The notes: generated from the sequence alone by a model not told the origin. DNA of 64,000 bases from Cellulophaga baltica (GCF_900102165.1 NZ_FNBD01000003.1:404829-468828); one strand, 5' to 3'. Positions 16,043-24,592 are shown, numbered from the stretch's first letter. Translations and numbers: made by a program.

Positions 16043-17239
16043 TTAAATAAAATCTGCTCTTACGTCTTCTGTATCGGCAACTTCATGGCCATGAGCATCA
16101 TGCTCGTGTTCGTGATCATGTTCTGCTACCGCCATACCAATAAATAGCGACGATAACATCGTGAAAATATACGCCTGTAAAAAGGCTACTAATAATTCTA
16201 TAACTGTTAAGAATAGTGTAAGGAAGACAGATATACCTGTTGCTCCAACAGTTCCAAACTGTGCTTTTAATAAGATCATCAATGCTGCAATACCCATTAC
16301 GACAGAGTGACCCGCGGTAATGTTTGCAAATAAACGTACAAATAATGAAAATGGTTTAGTTAAAATACCTAGCAATTCAACAGGTATCAAAGCTATTTTC
16401 ATTAATACAGGAACGCCTGGCATCCAGAAAATATGCTTCCAGTATTCTTTATTTCCGTTAAATTGAACGATTAAGAAGGTAAATAAAGCCAAACAAACTG
16501 TTACGGCAATTTGCCCTGTAACGTTAAATCCTAGTGGTGTTAAGCCTAATAAGTTTAATACCCAAATAAAGAAAAAGACCGTTAATAAAAAGCCCATAAA
16601 TTTACGGTAATTCTTCTCGCCAATGTTTGGTCTTGCTATTTCGTCGCGTACATATAATACCAACGGCTCTAATACGCGAGCGAATCCGGTTGGGATTGGG
16701 CTTTTCTTATAACCGCTAGCTAATGCTCTAAAACCTAAAATCATTAACAAACCAGCTAATAACATTCCGAAAACACTTTTAGTGATTGAAAAGTCTAAAG
16801 GTTTATGCGCGTTTTCTGGGTGATGGTGTTCATCGAAGCTAATGGCTGTTGCATTAGCGTCTAACTCATAAATAACACTGTGAAGTTTAGTGAATTTAGA
16901 ACCACCGCGATTTACGATAACTTGACCGTTATCATCATGATGAAATTCTGATGACATAAAAGTAACTAATCCATTACTTGACCATAAGATTACAGGTAGT
17001 GGAAAACCAATATGTTTTCCCTCCCCAGCATCATTTGTATACGAATACAAGTGAAAATCATGAGAATCTTTAAGGTGATGCTTGATATAATTGTCAATCC
17101 CCTCTTTAGTGTTTATCTTACCTTCTGTAGCCTCCACATGCGCTTCCTTTTCTGGATCAGACATGGAAAACCCTTGTAATGAGAATGTAAGGATAATTAA
17201 TAAAGCTACTCTACTAATGTATTTTGATGCTATATTCAT
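16043..17239 (-). CDS. atpB: ATP synthase a subunit with N-terminal periplasmic extension
   Basis: 398 residues, far longer than the roughly 250-270 of a typical a subunit. The extra length is N-terminal: a signal-peptide-like helix (ISRVALLIILTFSLQGFSMS) followed by about 120 polar residues that should face the periplasm, with His-rich patches (EFHHDDNG, DEHHHPENAHK). The a-subunit core follows, including the essential Arg in LFVRLFANITAGH and the C-terminal helix LVAFLQAYIFTMLSSLFIGM. The protein ends with a second His/Glu-rich tail (EHDHEHEHDAHGHE). Extended a subunits are known in Bacteroidota; the function of the extension is not clear. A strong promoter motif precedes it. ATG at 17239. 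Confidence 0.95.
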   Translation of the reverse strand: MNIASKYISRVALLIILTFSLQGFSMSDPEKEAHVEATEGKINTKEGIDNYIKHHLKDSHDFHLYSYTNDAGEGKHIGFPLPVILWSSNGLVTFMSSEFHHDDNGQVIVNRGGSKFTKLHSVIYELDANATAISFDEHHHPENAHKPLDFSITKSVFGMLLAGLLMILGFRALASGYKKSPIPTGFARVLEPLVLYVRDEIARPNIGEKNYRKFMGFLLTVFFFIWVLNLLGLTPLGFNVTGQIAVTVCLALFTFLIVQFNGNKEYWKHIFWMPGVPVLMKIALIPVELLGILTKPFSLFVRLFANITAGHSVVMGIAALMILLKAQFGTVGATGISVFLTLFLTVIELLVAFLQAYIFTMLSSLFIGMAVAEHDHEHEHDAHGHEVADTEDVRADFI

Positions 17240-17277
17240 TATAAATATTTCGAAAATTGACTTCCTAAAATTTTGCG

Positions 17278-17306
17278 CAAAGGTAGTTATTAAAAATAAA
17301 AATCAA
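17278..17306 (-). promoter_or_regulatory. Promoter of the atpBEFHAG segment
   Basis: On the minus strand TTG (17306-17304), an 18-base spacer and TACCTTTG (17285-17278) form a full Bacteroidetes-type promoter. It is 38 bases upstream of the atpB ATG and lets the ATP synthase genes be expressed independently of the porW-bactofilin genes upstream. Confidence 0.7.
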
Positions 17307-17332
17307 ATAAATTTAGTGTAATAATTATTCAA

Positions 17333-17710
17333 CTAGATTTTCTTTAGAATTTTTGAGATATATAGTACCTCTACGAATAGAAATAGAATAAGAGGAATCA
17401 ACATTGAAAACCGGTCTATGCGGGGTATAACTGTCTCGCTAAAAACAGCGCTTTTAAATACTATGGCAAAGAAAATTAGCTTTAAAAAAAGTGCAGCTAG
17501 GTATATTAATCCTAATTGTTCTTTTAGGATATCTGAAAAAGCAAGATAGGCAAAGAGTATACAGATGCCTAAGGAGAAGAGATAATGAAAGAGATACATT
17601 TTCCCTAAAGGAAAAGGAATTGAGTTGTCTAGAATGGCTAAGTGGGTATATGTACCCACTAGAAATAATAAGGTAAATACAATGATGTATTGTAAAATAG
17701 ATTTTAGCAA
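17333..17710 (-). CDS. Small four-helix membrane protein of the atp locus (DUF6168-like)
   Basis: 125 residues, four hydrophobic segments. No ATG is available near the N-terminus; the start is taken as TTG at 17710, 4 bases after the atpZ stop. The sequence (LKSILQYIIVFTLLFLVG, YLFHYLFSLGICILFAYLAF, LIYLAALFLKLIFFAIVF) resembles the AtpI/DUF6168-like proteins seen between atpZ and atpB in Flavobacteriaceae; the family name is from memory. In other bacteria AtpI helps assemble the c ring, and the position suggests an analogous role, but this is inference. Confidence 0.7.
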   Translation of the reverse strand: MLKSILQYIIVFTLLFLVGTYTHLAILDNSIPFPLGKMYLFHYLFSLGICILFAYLAFSDILKEQLGLIYLAALFLKLIFFAIVFKSAVFSETVIPRIDRFSMLIPLILFLFVEVLYISKILKKI

Positions 17711-17714
17711 AACT

Positions 17715-17942
17715 TTATTTGTTAAGGTTATTGGCTTGACGTATCATGGAATACATAGATACAAAGATAGCAACAAGTGTGATAGAAATTTCTAAATAAT
17801 TTGTTGCGTATTTTTCGTCTAGCCAAGAACCTAATAAGTTTCCTAAATAAATGGTAAGGCCCATTTGGATCCCTATTCCTGAAAGTTTTGTTGCAGTTTG
17901 TAAACCCTTGTTAATTTTTTTACGAGGCTTTTGCGGTTCCAT
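17715..17942 (-). CDS. atpZ: AtpZ/AtpI family protein
   Basis: 75 residues starting at the ATG at 17942 (MEPQKPRKKINKGLQTATKL); an upstream frame extension is rejected because it would lie deep in the bactofilin gene. Two membrane helices (GIGIQMGLTIYLGNLLGSWL with LDEKYAT, then ISITLVAIFVSMYSMIR) match the AtpZ pattern (GxxMG...G.WLD). AtpZ-like proteins accompany F-ATPase operons, with roles proposed in ion transport or assembly. It overlaps the 3' end of the bactofilin gene by 23 bases, showing translational coupling. Confidence 0.85.
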   Translation of the reverse strand: MEPQKPRKKINKGLQTATKLSGIGIQMGLTIYLGNLLGSWLDEKYATNYLEISITLVAIFVSMYSMIRQANNLNK

Positions 17943-18345
17943 TTGCAGTATTAGCTGTTTTGTTTTGAGAAGGTAATTTACCACCTCCCATAGTACAAGC
18001 GGCATTAAATGTTGCGCCTGGTTCTACAGCTAGTTTTGCTACAGAAACTACACCTTCTATAACGGCAGAGGACTTTAAAGATAAAAGATCAGATACTAAA
18101 AGCTCACCATTGAAGCTTCCTTCAATATCTGCATTTACGCATTCCACTTTTCCGTGGATATAGCCATCTTTACCAATAACAACTTTTCCAGAAGTTTTTA
18201 CATTCCCATCTAACTTACCATCAATTCTGAAATCTGCTTCAGAAATAATGTCTCCTTTAATACGAGTGTTTTTTTCAATTCTGTTTGGTTGTCCTCCTAG
18301 TTCTGTCATTGTTTTAGGTTTTTGCTTTTTATTGTCTGAAAACAT
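17920..18345 (-). CDS. Bactofilin (polymer-forming cytoskeletal protein)
   Basis: 141 residues. The central region (about 25-115) is the regular bactofilin beta-helix: TRIKGDIISEADFRIDGKLD, GNVKTSGKVVIGKDGYIHGK and VSDLLSLKSSAVIEGVVSVA. The flanks are low-complexity and polar, ending in a Thr/Ala-rich tail. Bactofilins polymerise without nucleotide and localise envelope enzymes, often M23 peptidases. It begins 3 bases after porW/sprE, so the two are expressed together; a link between the bactofilin scaffold and the gliding/secretion machinery is possible but unproven. ATG at 18345. Confidence 0.93.
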   Translation of the reverse strand: MFSDNKKQKPKTMTELGGQPNRIEKNTRIKGDIISEADFRIDGKLDGNVKTSGKVVIGKDGYIHGKVECVNADIEGSFNGELLVSDLLSLKSSAVIEGVVSVAKLAVEPGATFNAACTMGGGKLPSQNKTANTANGTAKAS

Positions 18346-18348
18346 GTT

Positions 18349-20904
18349 CTACGGTTTTGGGATTGTTACTGTGTGTGTTTTGTAAGCCGTTAAATTTTTA
18401 TGAACCTGAATAATTTTGTAGTTCGAAGATAAAATTACGAAATTCTCATCCGCTATTCTATAGTCTTTATTGTTTTTTATTAATTCAGCAAACCCAAGAG
18501 CGTATTCTTCAGTTTTAAATCCGTGTACAACAACAAACTTATTCTCTAAATTGTACATATCAAGAGATACCGTATTTCTATATTTTAAATCTTTTATAGC
18601 TTTTTCTAATGCTGCTTTTAGTTTAGCAACGGGTTCTGTTGCGTCCATTTTAAATGGGAATACTAACTTCCAGTTTTCTGCTTTTTTAGCAGGATTGGGT
18701 TGTAAGAATTCCTTAGGAGCTAATTTAGGCAATTGATCGGCGATAATTTCTTTTGCTTTTTTGCCTTCAGGATTGTTAGGGTAGTTTAAGGCAACATAAT
18801 TTAAAGCTTCCTCAAAAGCGTCATAACCTTGAATTCTACCGATTGCATTTGCTTTCAGCATTTCTAATTTAGGCACAATAGGATCTCCTGTAAACTTCGT
18901 AATATTTTCCTGTGCACCCGTAATTACTTGCAAATATTCCTGATTGGTAAATCGCTTATATAATTCGGCATATTTAGCATCAGGGCTATCTGTGTCTCCT
19001 TCTAATACCGCATTAGGATTTAGTAAAATCTCTGCATAGCGAGAATCTGGGTGGTTGGTAATAATGTTTTCTTTCATCTGAGCCATAAGCGGACTACCAG
19101 ATTCTTCATATATTTTATACAAATTGTATTTAGAAGGCAGTATTAAACGTTCTTCAGGATTAGATTTCAATACCGTTTCTAATTTACCCGATGCTAAAAG
19201 ATTTTCTTTAAATTTTTCTTTATAAATTAAACCTAATTGGTAATTGGATAAATTTCGTTCTGTTTTTAAACTATCTATAACCGTAACCTCTGTAGGGATC
19301 TGATCCATATAGAAATCTATGGAATATTTTTGCTCTTCTGTAAGTCCGGTTGTTCCGGTAGCTGCATTATCTGCTACTAACTCTTCTTCAGAGATAGTAG
19401 TTTTCCCTTTATCTAACCAGCGCCAGTTATCTTCTAACGTACGATCGCCCCAACGGGTTCTAAAATCTGTTTTACCGTACCCTAAACTAGTAATGTTGTA
19501 AAAATAAAACTTGCCTTTGTTTTGTTTGCCGGCTTTTGTCTCTGCAAAAGCACTGATGCCTCTATTTTGACGTTCAATTTCTTTTTTAGCAGCTAGGGAA
19601 TCTTTCTCTTTTAAGTCTTTTATATAGGCGCCAAAGTAAACTAATTGCTTTTCTTTTGGCATTTGGTATATGTTAATAACACTATCAGCATACTGAACTA
19701 CGTCCTCATAATAAATAACATCTTCTAGGTTGTCTAGCTTTTTCTTTATAGCGCGGAATTTTTTAGTATTCTCGGGTAAGTTTACAAGGGTACTGTCATA
19801 ATAAGCACCAGCAATTTTGTAATCATTTCTATCAAAATTGTACTCTCCAAGATTTTCGTAATTTAACGCATTTAGTTGTGGCTTATTTTGTGTAGCTCTC
19901 AATGATTTATTGAAATAGGCTATGGCTAAACTATCGGATTTATTTTCTAAATGAAACTCGGCAACTTGACGAAAAATCTTATCTAAGAAAGGTCTGTTTT
20001 CACGGTCTTCTTCTAAACCAGTCAAGTATTCATAAATCTCTAAGTTGTTTTCAGGAGTAAGTTGGGTATTATTTATCTTCTGAAGGTGTGCATTGATCAT
20101 GTACTCACGTGGAGACTTACGATTTAAGTGTATTATCTTATCAAAAGCATAATTGGCACTATCTTTATAACCCAATTGATTGTAAAGTTGCCCTATAATG
20201 TAGTAATAGCGTCCTTTTTCAGGATTTTTTTTAGTGTACGAAGAGGCGACTTTTAGATTCTGAATTGCCGTATCAATTTTACTTAGATTGATGTAGGCTT
20301 GTGCCATCATTGCTTTAGCATCTGCATATTCTTGGTCTTCTAGAACCTCAAACTTAAATAGCCTTTTTAAATTTTTTAAAGCTAGTTCATCATTTTCTAA
20401 ACGAATATTAACTTTTTCACGCCAAATTGCAGCTTCATTGAGCTTATCGCTTTTTGGGTATTTTCTTAGGATGTAGTTGAAGGCTTCAAGGGCCGGAAGA
20501 AAACGTTGTTCAAAATAACGTGTTTTTCCAAGTAGAAGAAAAGCCTCGTCGGTTTGCGGATTACGTTCTGTATCCTTTATTTCCATACTGTGCTTCTGTA
20601 TGGCTTTCGTGGCTTTTTCTTCCGCAATTTCAAATTTAGGATTCTTATTTTCTGAATCTAAAATAATTTCTTCGCGAATGGTAATGCGTTCTATAGGCAA
20701 AACCTCCCAGTAATTATCTTGGTAAGAGGCGTTGAGTTCTTCTCTACCTTCTTCAAAAGCAATATTACCATTGTACAAAACATTGTACTTGGTATTTAGT
20801 GCGTGCCAATTACGGTTTACAAAAGCATCTTTCTTCGTGGAACATGCATTGAAAAGCACGCCTCCAAAAACAAGAGCGGCAATAAGTTTAAACTGAAGCT
20901 TCAA
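18349..20904 (-). CDS. porW: Type IX secretion lipoprotein PorW/SprE
   Basis: 851 residues. The start is TTG at 20904: the in-frame region upstream reaches a stop within about eight codons and no ATG fits, while this start yields a proper lipoprotein signal (LIAALVFGGVLFNAC, Cys at about 21). The body is a long array of TPR-like helices (ATKAIQKHSMEIK, FLPALEAFNYILRKYPKSDK, LNEAAIWREKVNIRL and so on). Length, lipoprotein nature, TPR content and the position upstream of bactofilin and atp genes match SprE/PorW, which is required for type IX secretion and gliding in Flavobacterium johnsoniae and Porphyromonas. The window also holds a likely T9SS client at its right end. Confidence 0.88.
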   Translation of the reverse strand: MKLQFKLIAALVFGGVLFNACSTKKDAFVNRNWHALNTKYNVLYNGNIAFEEGREELNASYQDNYWEVLPIERITIREEIILDSENKNPKFEIAEEKATKAIQKHSMEIKDTERNPQTDEAFLLLGKTRYFEQRFLPALEAFNYILRKYPKSDKLNEAAIWREKVNIRLENDELALKNLKRLFKFEVLEDQEYADAKAMMAQAYINLSKIDTAIQNLKVASSYTKKNPEKGRYYYIIGQLYNQLGYKDSANYAFDKIIHLNRKSPREYMINAHLQKINNTQLTPENNLEIYEYLTGLEEDRENRPFLDKIFRQVAEFHLENKSDSLAIAYFNKSLRATQNKPQLNALNYENLGEYNFDRNDYKIAGAYYDSTLVNLPENTKKFRAIKKKLDNLEDVIYYEDVVQYADSVINIYQMPKEKQLVYFGAYIKDLKEKDSLAAKKEIERQNRGISAFAETKAGKQNKGKFYFYNITSLGYGKTDFRTRWGDRTLEDNWRWLDKGKTTISEEELVADNAATGTTGLTEEQKYSIDFYMDQIPTEVTVIDSLKTERNLSNYQLGLIYKEKFKENLLASGKLETVLKSNPEERLILPSKYNLYKIYEESGSPLMAQMKENIITNHPDSRYAEILLNPNAVLEGDTDSPDAKYAELYKRFTNQEYLQVITGAQENITKFTGDPIVPKLEMLKANAIGRIQGYDAFEEALNYVALNYPNNPEGKKAKEIIADQLPKLAPKEFLQPNPAKKAENWKLVFPFKMDATEPVAKLKAALEKAIKDLKYRNTVSLDMYNLENKFVVVHGFKTEEYALGFAELIKNNKDYRIADENFVILSSNYKIIQVHKNLTAYKTHTVTIPKP

Positions 20905-21024
20905 TATTCTAAGTTTATCTAACTACTAAACTTAAAAAGATGCGTATTATTATGTAGTTCATCGATAAAAGACGCTTTATTTTTTAATAGATAGAAATGA
21001 ATCAGGCCAAAAATATCGAATTTC

Positions 21025-21042
21025 ACAAACTAAGTGGTTTGT
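21025..21042. promoter_or_regulatory. Palindrome ACAAACTAAGTGGTTTGT, possible operator
   Basis: 18 bases with perfect 6-bp arms (ACAAAC/GTTTGT). It resembles the TetR-linked palindrome at 36876-36893 (shared core ACTAA...GGTTTG) but its centre is shifted by one base. Confidence 0.4.
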
Positions 21043-21148
21043 AAACTGATTTTTTTAGGGTTTAGTAAGGCAAATATTTGCTATTTATCGAGGATTTTGA
21101 CTTTAAAATCGATAGGTGGGTAATATTATGGTATTGGCGCTAAAACAT

Positions 21149-21168
21149 ACACCAACTGATTGGTTTGT
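21149..21168. promoter_or_regulatory. Palindrome CCAACTGATTGGTTTGT, possible TetR operator
   Basis: The 18 bases from 21149 agree with the palindrome between the TetR and DUF2064 genes (36876-36893) at 14 positions when aligned on the same centre. It is about 250 bases upstream of the porW start. Confidence 0.45.
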
Positions 21169-21250
21169 TTTCTAGATTTAAATATTTTATCGATAAACGG
21201 TAATGAAAAAGAAAAAAATAATCCTAAAATAGGCGGAAGAAAGTAGATAT

Positions 21251-21553
21251 TTAATTATTGGTCTGCTTTTGAAGAGACCTTTTTAGCATTCTAACTTGAG
21301 CATAAAGCATATCATGATTCACTTCAAAAGATTTATCATTATTCATTTTAGAAAGAATATAGCTCTTGCAAAAATCTTCTATAGAGGCGGTAGACTTCTT
21401 AAACTTCTCAACAGCATCATTTACATCTATAGACGGGTGTAGGTCAACCGTAGAGAAACTAAGTAGGGTTTGGTTAATCTCACTAGAGATAAACTTCATA
21501 AAGGTCACGAAGTCAGTACTCAGAGATTTAATTTTTTGTTTGGGTTTTGGCAT
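21251..21553 (-). CDS. Small helical protein of unknown function
   Basis: 100 residues, no signal peptide or membrane segment. A basic N-terminus (MPKPKQKIKS) is followed by predicted amphipathic helices (FVTFMKFISSEINQTLLSF, VNDAVEKFKKSTASIEDFCK, LYAQVRMLKRSLQKQ). I do not recognise the family. The ATG at 21553 lies 26 bases inside the end of the membrane protein gene upstream, so both are made together. It is the last gene of a three-gene operon that begins with a tiny lipoprotein. Confidence 0.6.
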   Translation of the reverse strand: MPKPKQKIKSLSTDFVTFMKFISSEINQTLLSFSTVDLHPSIDVNDAVEKFKKSTASIEDFCKSYILSKMNNDKSFEVNHDMLYAQVRMLKRSLQKQTNN

Positions 21554-22001
21554 TTTTGGTGGTTAAGTAAAAATTGAGTATCAACAATACTCCCACCAAA
21601 AGTAAGATAAAAATTTTATAATTCCAGTTATTTAATGATGTTTGACGTAGATTAAATACCATAAGCAGTAATTGATAGCCATTTATTACCGTAGGAAATA
21701 TGAAAACAAATCTGTAAGATTTACCTTTAGAAAAATCTAAAACAAGAAACCACGCAATAAAAGAACTGAGTTGCATTCCAACTAAAGCTAAAAATATACG
21801 GTATGCGGAATAGCCTAAAAAAAGGCCATCATTATCTGTTATTCCCTCAACTATCCCTAAATTGGGAATCCATATTTGTAATTCCCCAGAACTAGTAGTA
21901 ATGATGTCATGAACAAAAGGAAGCAATGCGCATAAAATAATACCCATTGCTTTCCATATGTTTAGATTAAACGTCTCCCATCTTGATTTCAGTTCTTTCA
22001 T
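21528..22001 (-). CDS. Membrane protein of unknown function
   Basis: 157 residues when started at the ATG at 22001 (MKELKSRWETFNLNIWKAMG); a start 16 codons upstream would lie further inside the lipoprotein gene and is less likely. Four hydrophobic segments: IILCALLPFVHDI, YRIFLALVGMQLSSFIAWFL, YRFVFIFPTVINGYQLLLM and YKIFILLLVGVLLILNFYL. The loop TTSSGELQIWIPNLGIVEG faces the other side. No known domain. It overlaps the upstream lipoprotein gene by 35 bases and the downstream helical protein gene by 26. Confidence 0.65.
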   Translation of the reverse strand: MKELKSRWETFNLNIWKAMGIILCALLPFVHDIITTSSGELQIWIPNLGIVEGITDNDGLFLGYSAYRIFLALVGMQLSSFIAWFLVLDFSKGKSYRFVFIFPTVINGYQLLLMVFNLRQTSLNNWNYKIFILLLVGVLLILNFYLTTKNAKTQTKN

Positions 22002-22116
22002 ATGCCTGTTGTTCGTATATATTATCATCACTATTCTCGCTAGTGTCATTTGTACATGATGCTAATGATAAGGTTACAATGGCTAAAGCTAATAAAAATG
22101 TTCTTGAAGTTTTCAT
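21967..22116 (-). CDS. Tiny lipoprotein (49 residues)
   Basis: A short frame from the ATG at 22116 to the TAA at 21967. It encodes a clear lipoprotein signal (MKTSRTFLLALAIV followed by LASC, lipidated Cys21) and a 28-residue acidic mature part (TNDTSENSDDNIYEQQAYER then TEIKMGDV). It overlaps the next gene by 35 bases. The signal peptide, ATG and operator-like palindrome upstream support a real gene although it is short. Function unknown; similar tiny acidic lipoproteins are frequent in Flavobacteriaceae. Confidence 0.6.
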   Translation of the reverse strand: MKTSRTFLLALAIVTLSLASCTNDTSENSDDNIYEQQAYERTEIKMGDV

Positions 22117-22138
22117 AATAAAATAGTTTTTTAGTGAG

Positions 22139-22160
22139 GGTGCAAACTATAAATTGCACC
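22139..22160. promoter_or_regulatory. Inverted repeat GGTGCAA-N8-TTGCACC upstream of the tiny-lipoprotein operon
   Basis: GGTGCAA (22139-22145) and TTGCACC (22154-22160) are perfect inverted arms with 8 bases between, centred about 33 bases upstream of the lipoprotein ATG. This is a plausible regulator-binding site; a role as an RNA hairpin in the leader is the alternative. The rest of the gap to 22398 shows nothing recognisable. Confidence 0.5.
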
Positions 22161-22398
22161 GACTTCAAACTATTTTATCTCGGTAATGATATTAGGTTTT
22201 TTTAACTACAGCCTGTTAATATTTTTATCTACTTTGTAGTTCATCTGAAAGTTGTTGGTTTTAAATTAATTATAGATTAAATACATAAGCACCTGATTAT
22301 CTATATTTTAAGATGCTAAAATTTTGTTAACGGCTTTTTTTATCGTTAAAGTGTAGTTCTTAACAATTGTAGTAAATTAAAAACCAAAAATTAAGCGC

Positions 22399-23094
22399 TT
22401 ATCCAGCGAAAAACAGCTCCAATTCCATCAAAGTCGCTTCAGAAGTTTCAATATCTTTGACCAGTTCTCCTTTGTTTAATACTACAATACGTTCGCAAAC
22501 TTCGGTGACATGAATTAGGTCGTGACTAGAAACTAAAACCGTTACATTATTGTTTGCGGCCAAATCTTTTATAATACCTTTTAAACGTATCTGTGTGGTT
22601 GGATCTAGGTTCGCAAAGGGTTCATCTAATATTACTACTTCAGGATTTCCTATGAAAGAAGCTACAATTCCTGCTTTTTTCTGATTCCCTTTAGATAGAT
22701 CGCGCAAGTATTTTGTCTGCCCTAGAATTTCCCCATGAAAAAAGTCTTGAAAATTAGAAAGTAGTGCATTGACATCTGCTTTGTTCTGGCCTCTTAGTTC
22801 CCCAATAAAGTAGAAATATTCTTCTGCAGTCAAATAACCAATTAGAAACGTTTCATCAATAAAAGCGGTGGTAAAGGGTTTCCAATCTTCACTTGTATTT
22901 ACTTGCACACCATTGTTATTAATATGCCCCGTTGTTGGCTGAATTAGGTCCAATAATAAACTAAATAAGGTTGTTTTACCAGCACCATTATTTCCTACCA
23001 GTCCAAAACTCTGACCTTTAGGAATTTCTAATGAGGGTATATTTAAAACGGTATTCTTCCCGTAGGTCTTGGTTAAGTTTTGTACTGTTATCAT
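22399..23094 (-). CDS. ABC transporter ATP-binding protein
   Basis: 231 residues, a single ABC ATPase. Walker A GNNGAGKTTLF (about 34-44), signature LSKGNQKKAG (about 129), Walker B VVILDEPFANLDP (about 151) and the switch His in VLVSSHDLIHV are all present. The signature sequence is the degenerate form seen in exporters of the ABC-2 type. It pairs with the DUF5687 membrane protein 25 bases upstream. ATG at 23094. Confidence 0.94.
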   Translation of the reverse strand: MITVQNLTKTYGKNTVLNIPSLEIPKGQSFGLVGNNGAGKTTLFSLLLDLIQPTTGHINNNGVQVNTSEDWKPFTTAFIDETFLIGYLTAEEYFYFIGELRGQNKADVNALLSNFQDFFHGEILGQTKYLRDLSKGNQKKAGIVASFIGNPEVVILDEPFANLDPTTQIRLKGIIKDLAANNNVTVLVSSHDLIHVTEVCERIVVLNKGELVKDIETSEATLMELELFFAG

Positions 23095-23119
23095 GCGGTT
23101 GTGGTATTTAGTTTTATAA

Positions 23120-24592
23120 TTAGCTTACTTGTTTGTAGGCTAACAACGTTTTATATTTTTCCTTTTTGTATATTTTTTCTATCTTTTTAAAGACAAATCC
23201 TTTAAAAGCAAATCCTAAGACACCAGCCATAGCTACAAAGATGTACCCTGCTGTAGGACTAATTAGATAATGTCCTATTCCGTAAATAAGTAGGGGCAGT
23301 AGAAGCTTAGGCATGGTAAGCATTACTGTTTTTAAATTAAATGACTGTTTGTCTCCAAAAGCTTTTTTTGCAGAGGTTAAATCTATTGGAGTCCTTGTAT
23401 AGGCACCGCCTAGTAGAACTACATAAGAATTTACGCCTATATTATAAATGGCCCCGACAAGTACAGCCAAATAAGCATCTAAACCAAAGTACAAATAGAA
23501 AGAGGCAATGATGGTGCTAATAATAGTGGCAATCACCATCAAATACCATTTAGAATTTAGGTATTCTTTGTATTTAATGTTTTGTGACATCATTAGGGGG
23601 TAATAAGAACTGTCCCAACTGGGTACAAATTGCCCGAAACTAAAAAGGAATCCGCCTGAGATGAAAATACCTGCAAATATGCGCCAGATTGGACCATCAT
23701 ACGCTTCTATAGTTCCTGTGAAAAATAGGAATCCGTAGAATATGAAAAAGAAACTCGTAATCACCGCCATTTTAGAGCGTTTATTTCTTTTTATTAGTTT
23801 GATGTCGTTCTTTAAGAAGGTGCCTAAATTCCCAAATCTATTCAACCAACTTAAATCTTCTGTTTTAGCGATGGTTTGCTTGGTCTGCAATCCTGCATCT
23901 AAGTATAAGTTCTTTTTAAAATAGTTGAAGGCGGCATAGTATAAGCCAAAGGCTAGCAACCAAAGAATAATAGAAATCCATGGTAAGGTGCAGAGCGCAT
24001 TGAAAAATGGTGCAGTATACGTCGTTATATCAAACCATTGTAAATATTGAAATAATCCTAAAACCGCCATTAATCCCACCAATGGATAAAAAATACTATC
24101 CTTGTTGTTTACGAGAACATTGATGAAATTGTTGCAATAGATAATAGCGATTAGGGCTAGATGCCAACCAATAATTCCAGTTGCAGAATATCCTTTAGTC
24201 AATAGAATTATAGAAAGAGGGATGAAAAAGAACGCATGAGACCAATTAAAATAAGATACTATTGTTTTTGCAAGCGAAAAATTAACCACTTGGCTTTTCT
24301 TAAAAGGGAGGTAGAGTAGTGGTTTTATATTGGTTACAGGCATTTTTTGAAGCATGTACCGGAAAACAAGATCTACAATTAAATAGTAAATTATGAATTT
24401 GTTGATGACATCAAAAGGATCACCAATGTTCATGTCTTCAATAACAAAGTAGGCACCAATACCCATTCCAATAAAGATTGCTGTCATGTATACAGCGGCA
24501 AAACCCATTAGAATTTTAATGGCGATACTACTTTTTAAAGAAGCCGCTCTAAAGAATGATTTCCATTGTAGTGTTATAAAATGTTTGAACAT
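23120..24592 (-). CDS. DUF5687-type ABC transporter membrane protein
   Basis: 490 residues with about 12 hydrophobic segments. Its N-terminus (MFKHFITLQWKSFFRAASLK) and the conserved cytoplasmic stretch FLKNDIKLIKRNKRSKMAVI match the DUF5687 permeases that partner with single ABC ATPases in Bacteroidota. It presumably forms the transmembrane part of an exporter with the ATPase gene that follows. Substrate unknown. The gene is 44 bases after the last of three paralogous membrane protein genes and so appears to belong to the PadR-controlled operon. Confidence 0.85.
   Translation of the reverse strand: MFKHFITLQWKSFFRAASLKSSIAIKILMGFAAVYMTAIFIGMGIGAYFVIEDMNIGDPFDVINKFIIYYLIVDLVFRYMLQKMPVTNIKPLLYLPFKKSQVVNFSLAKTIVSYFNWSHAFFFIPLSIILLTKGYSATGIIGWHLALIAIIYCNNFINVLVNNKDSIFYPLVGLMAVLGLFQYLQWFDITTYTAPFFNALCTLPWISIILWLLAFGLYYAAFNYFKKNLYLDAGLQTKQTIAKTEDLSWLNRFGNLGTFLKNDIKLIKRNKRSKMAVITSFFFIFYGFLFFTGTIEAYDGPIWRIFAGIFISGGFLFSFGQFVPSWDSSYYPLMMSQNIKYKEYLNSKWYLMVIATIISTIIASFYLYFGLDAYLAVLVGAIYNIGVNSYVVLLGGAYTRTPIDLTSAKKAFGDKQSFNLKTVMLTMPKLLLPLLIYGIGHYLISPTAGYIFVAMAGVLGFAFKGFVFKKIEKIYKKEKYKTLLAYKQVS

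Larger units (their letters stand above)
20905..21250. other. Gene-free 346-base region with palindromes
   Basis: No coding frame of note. It holds the porW promoter area (minus-strand TAAGTTTA within about 35 bases of the TTG start), two TetR-operator-like palindromes (21025-21042 and 21149-21168) and four ATCGA-type motifs (ATCGAT at 20961, 21108 and 21189, TTATCGA at 21085), one of them a perfect 12-bp palindrome at 21186-21197. The lower-strand gene ending at 21251 has no clear terminator here. Confidence 0.6.
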
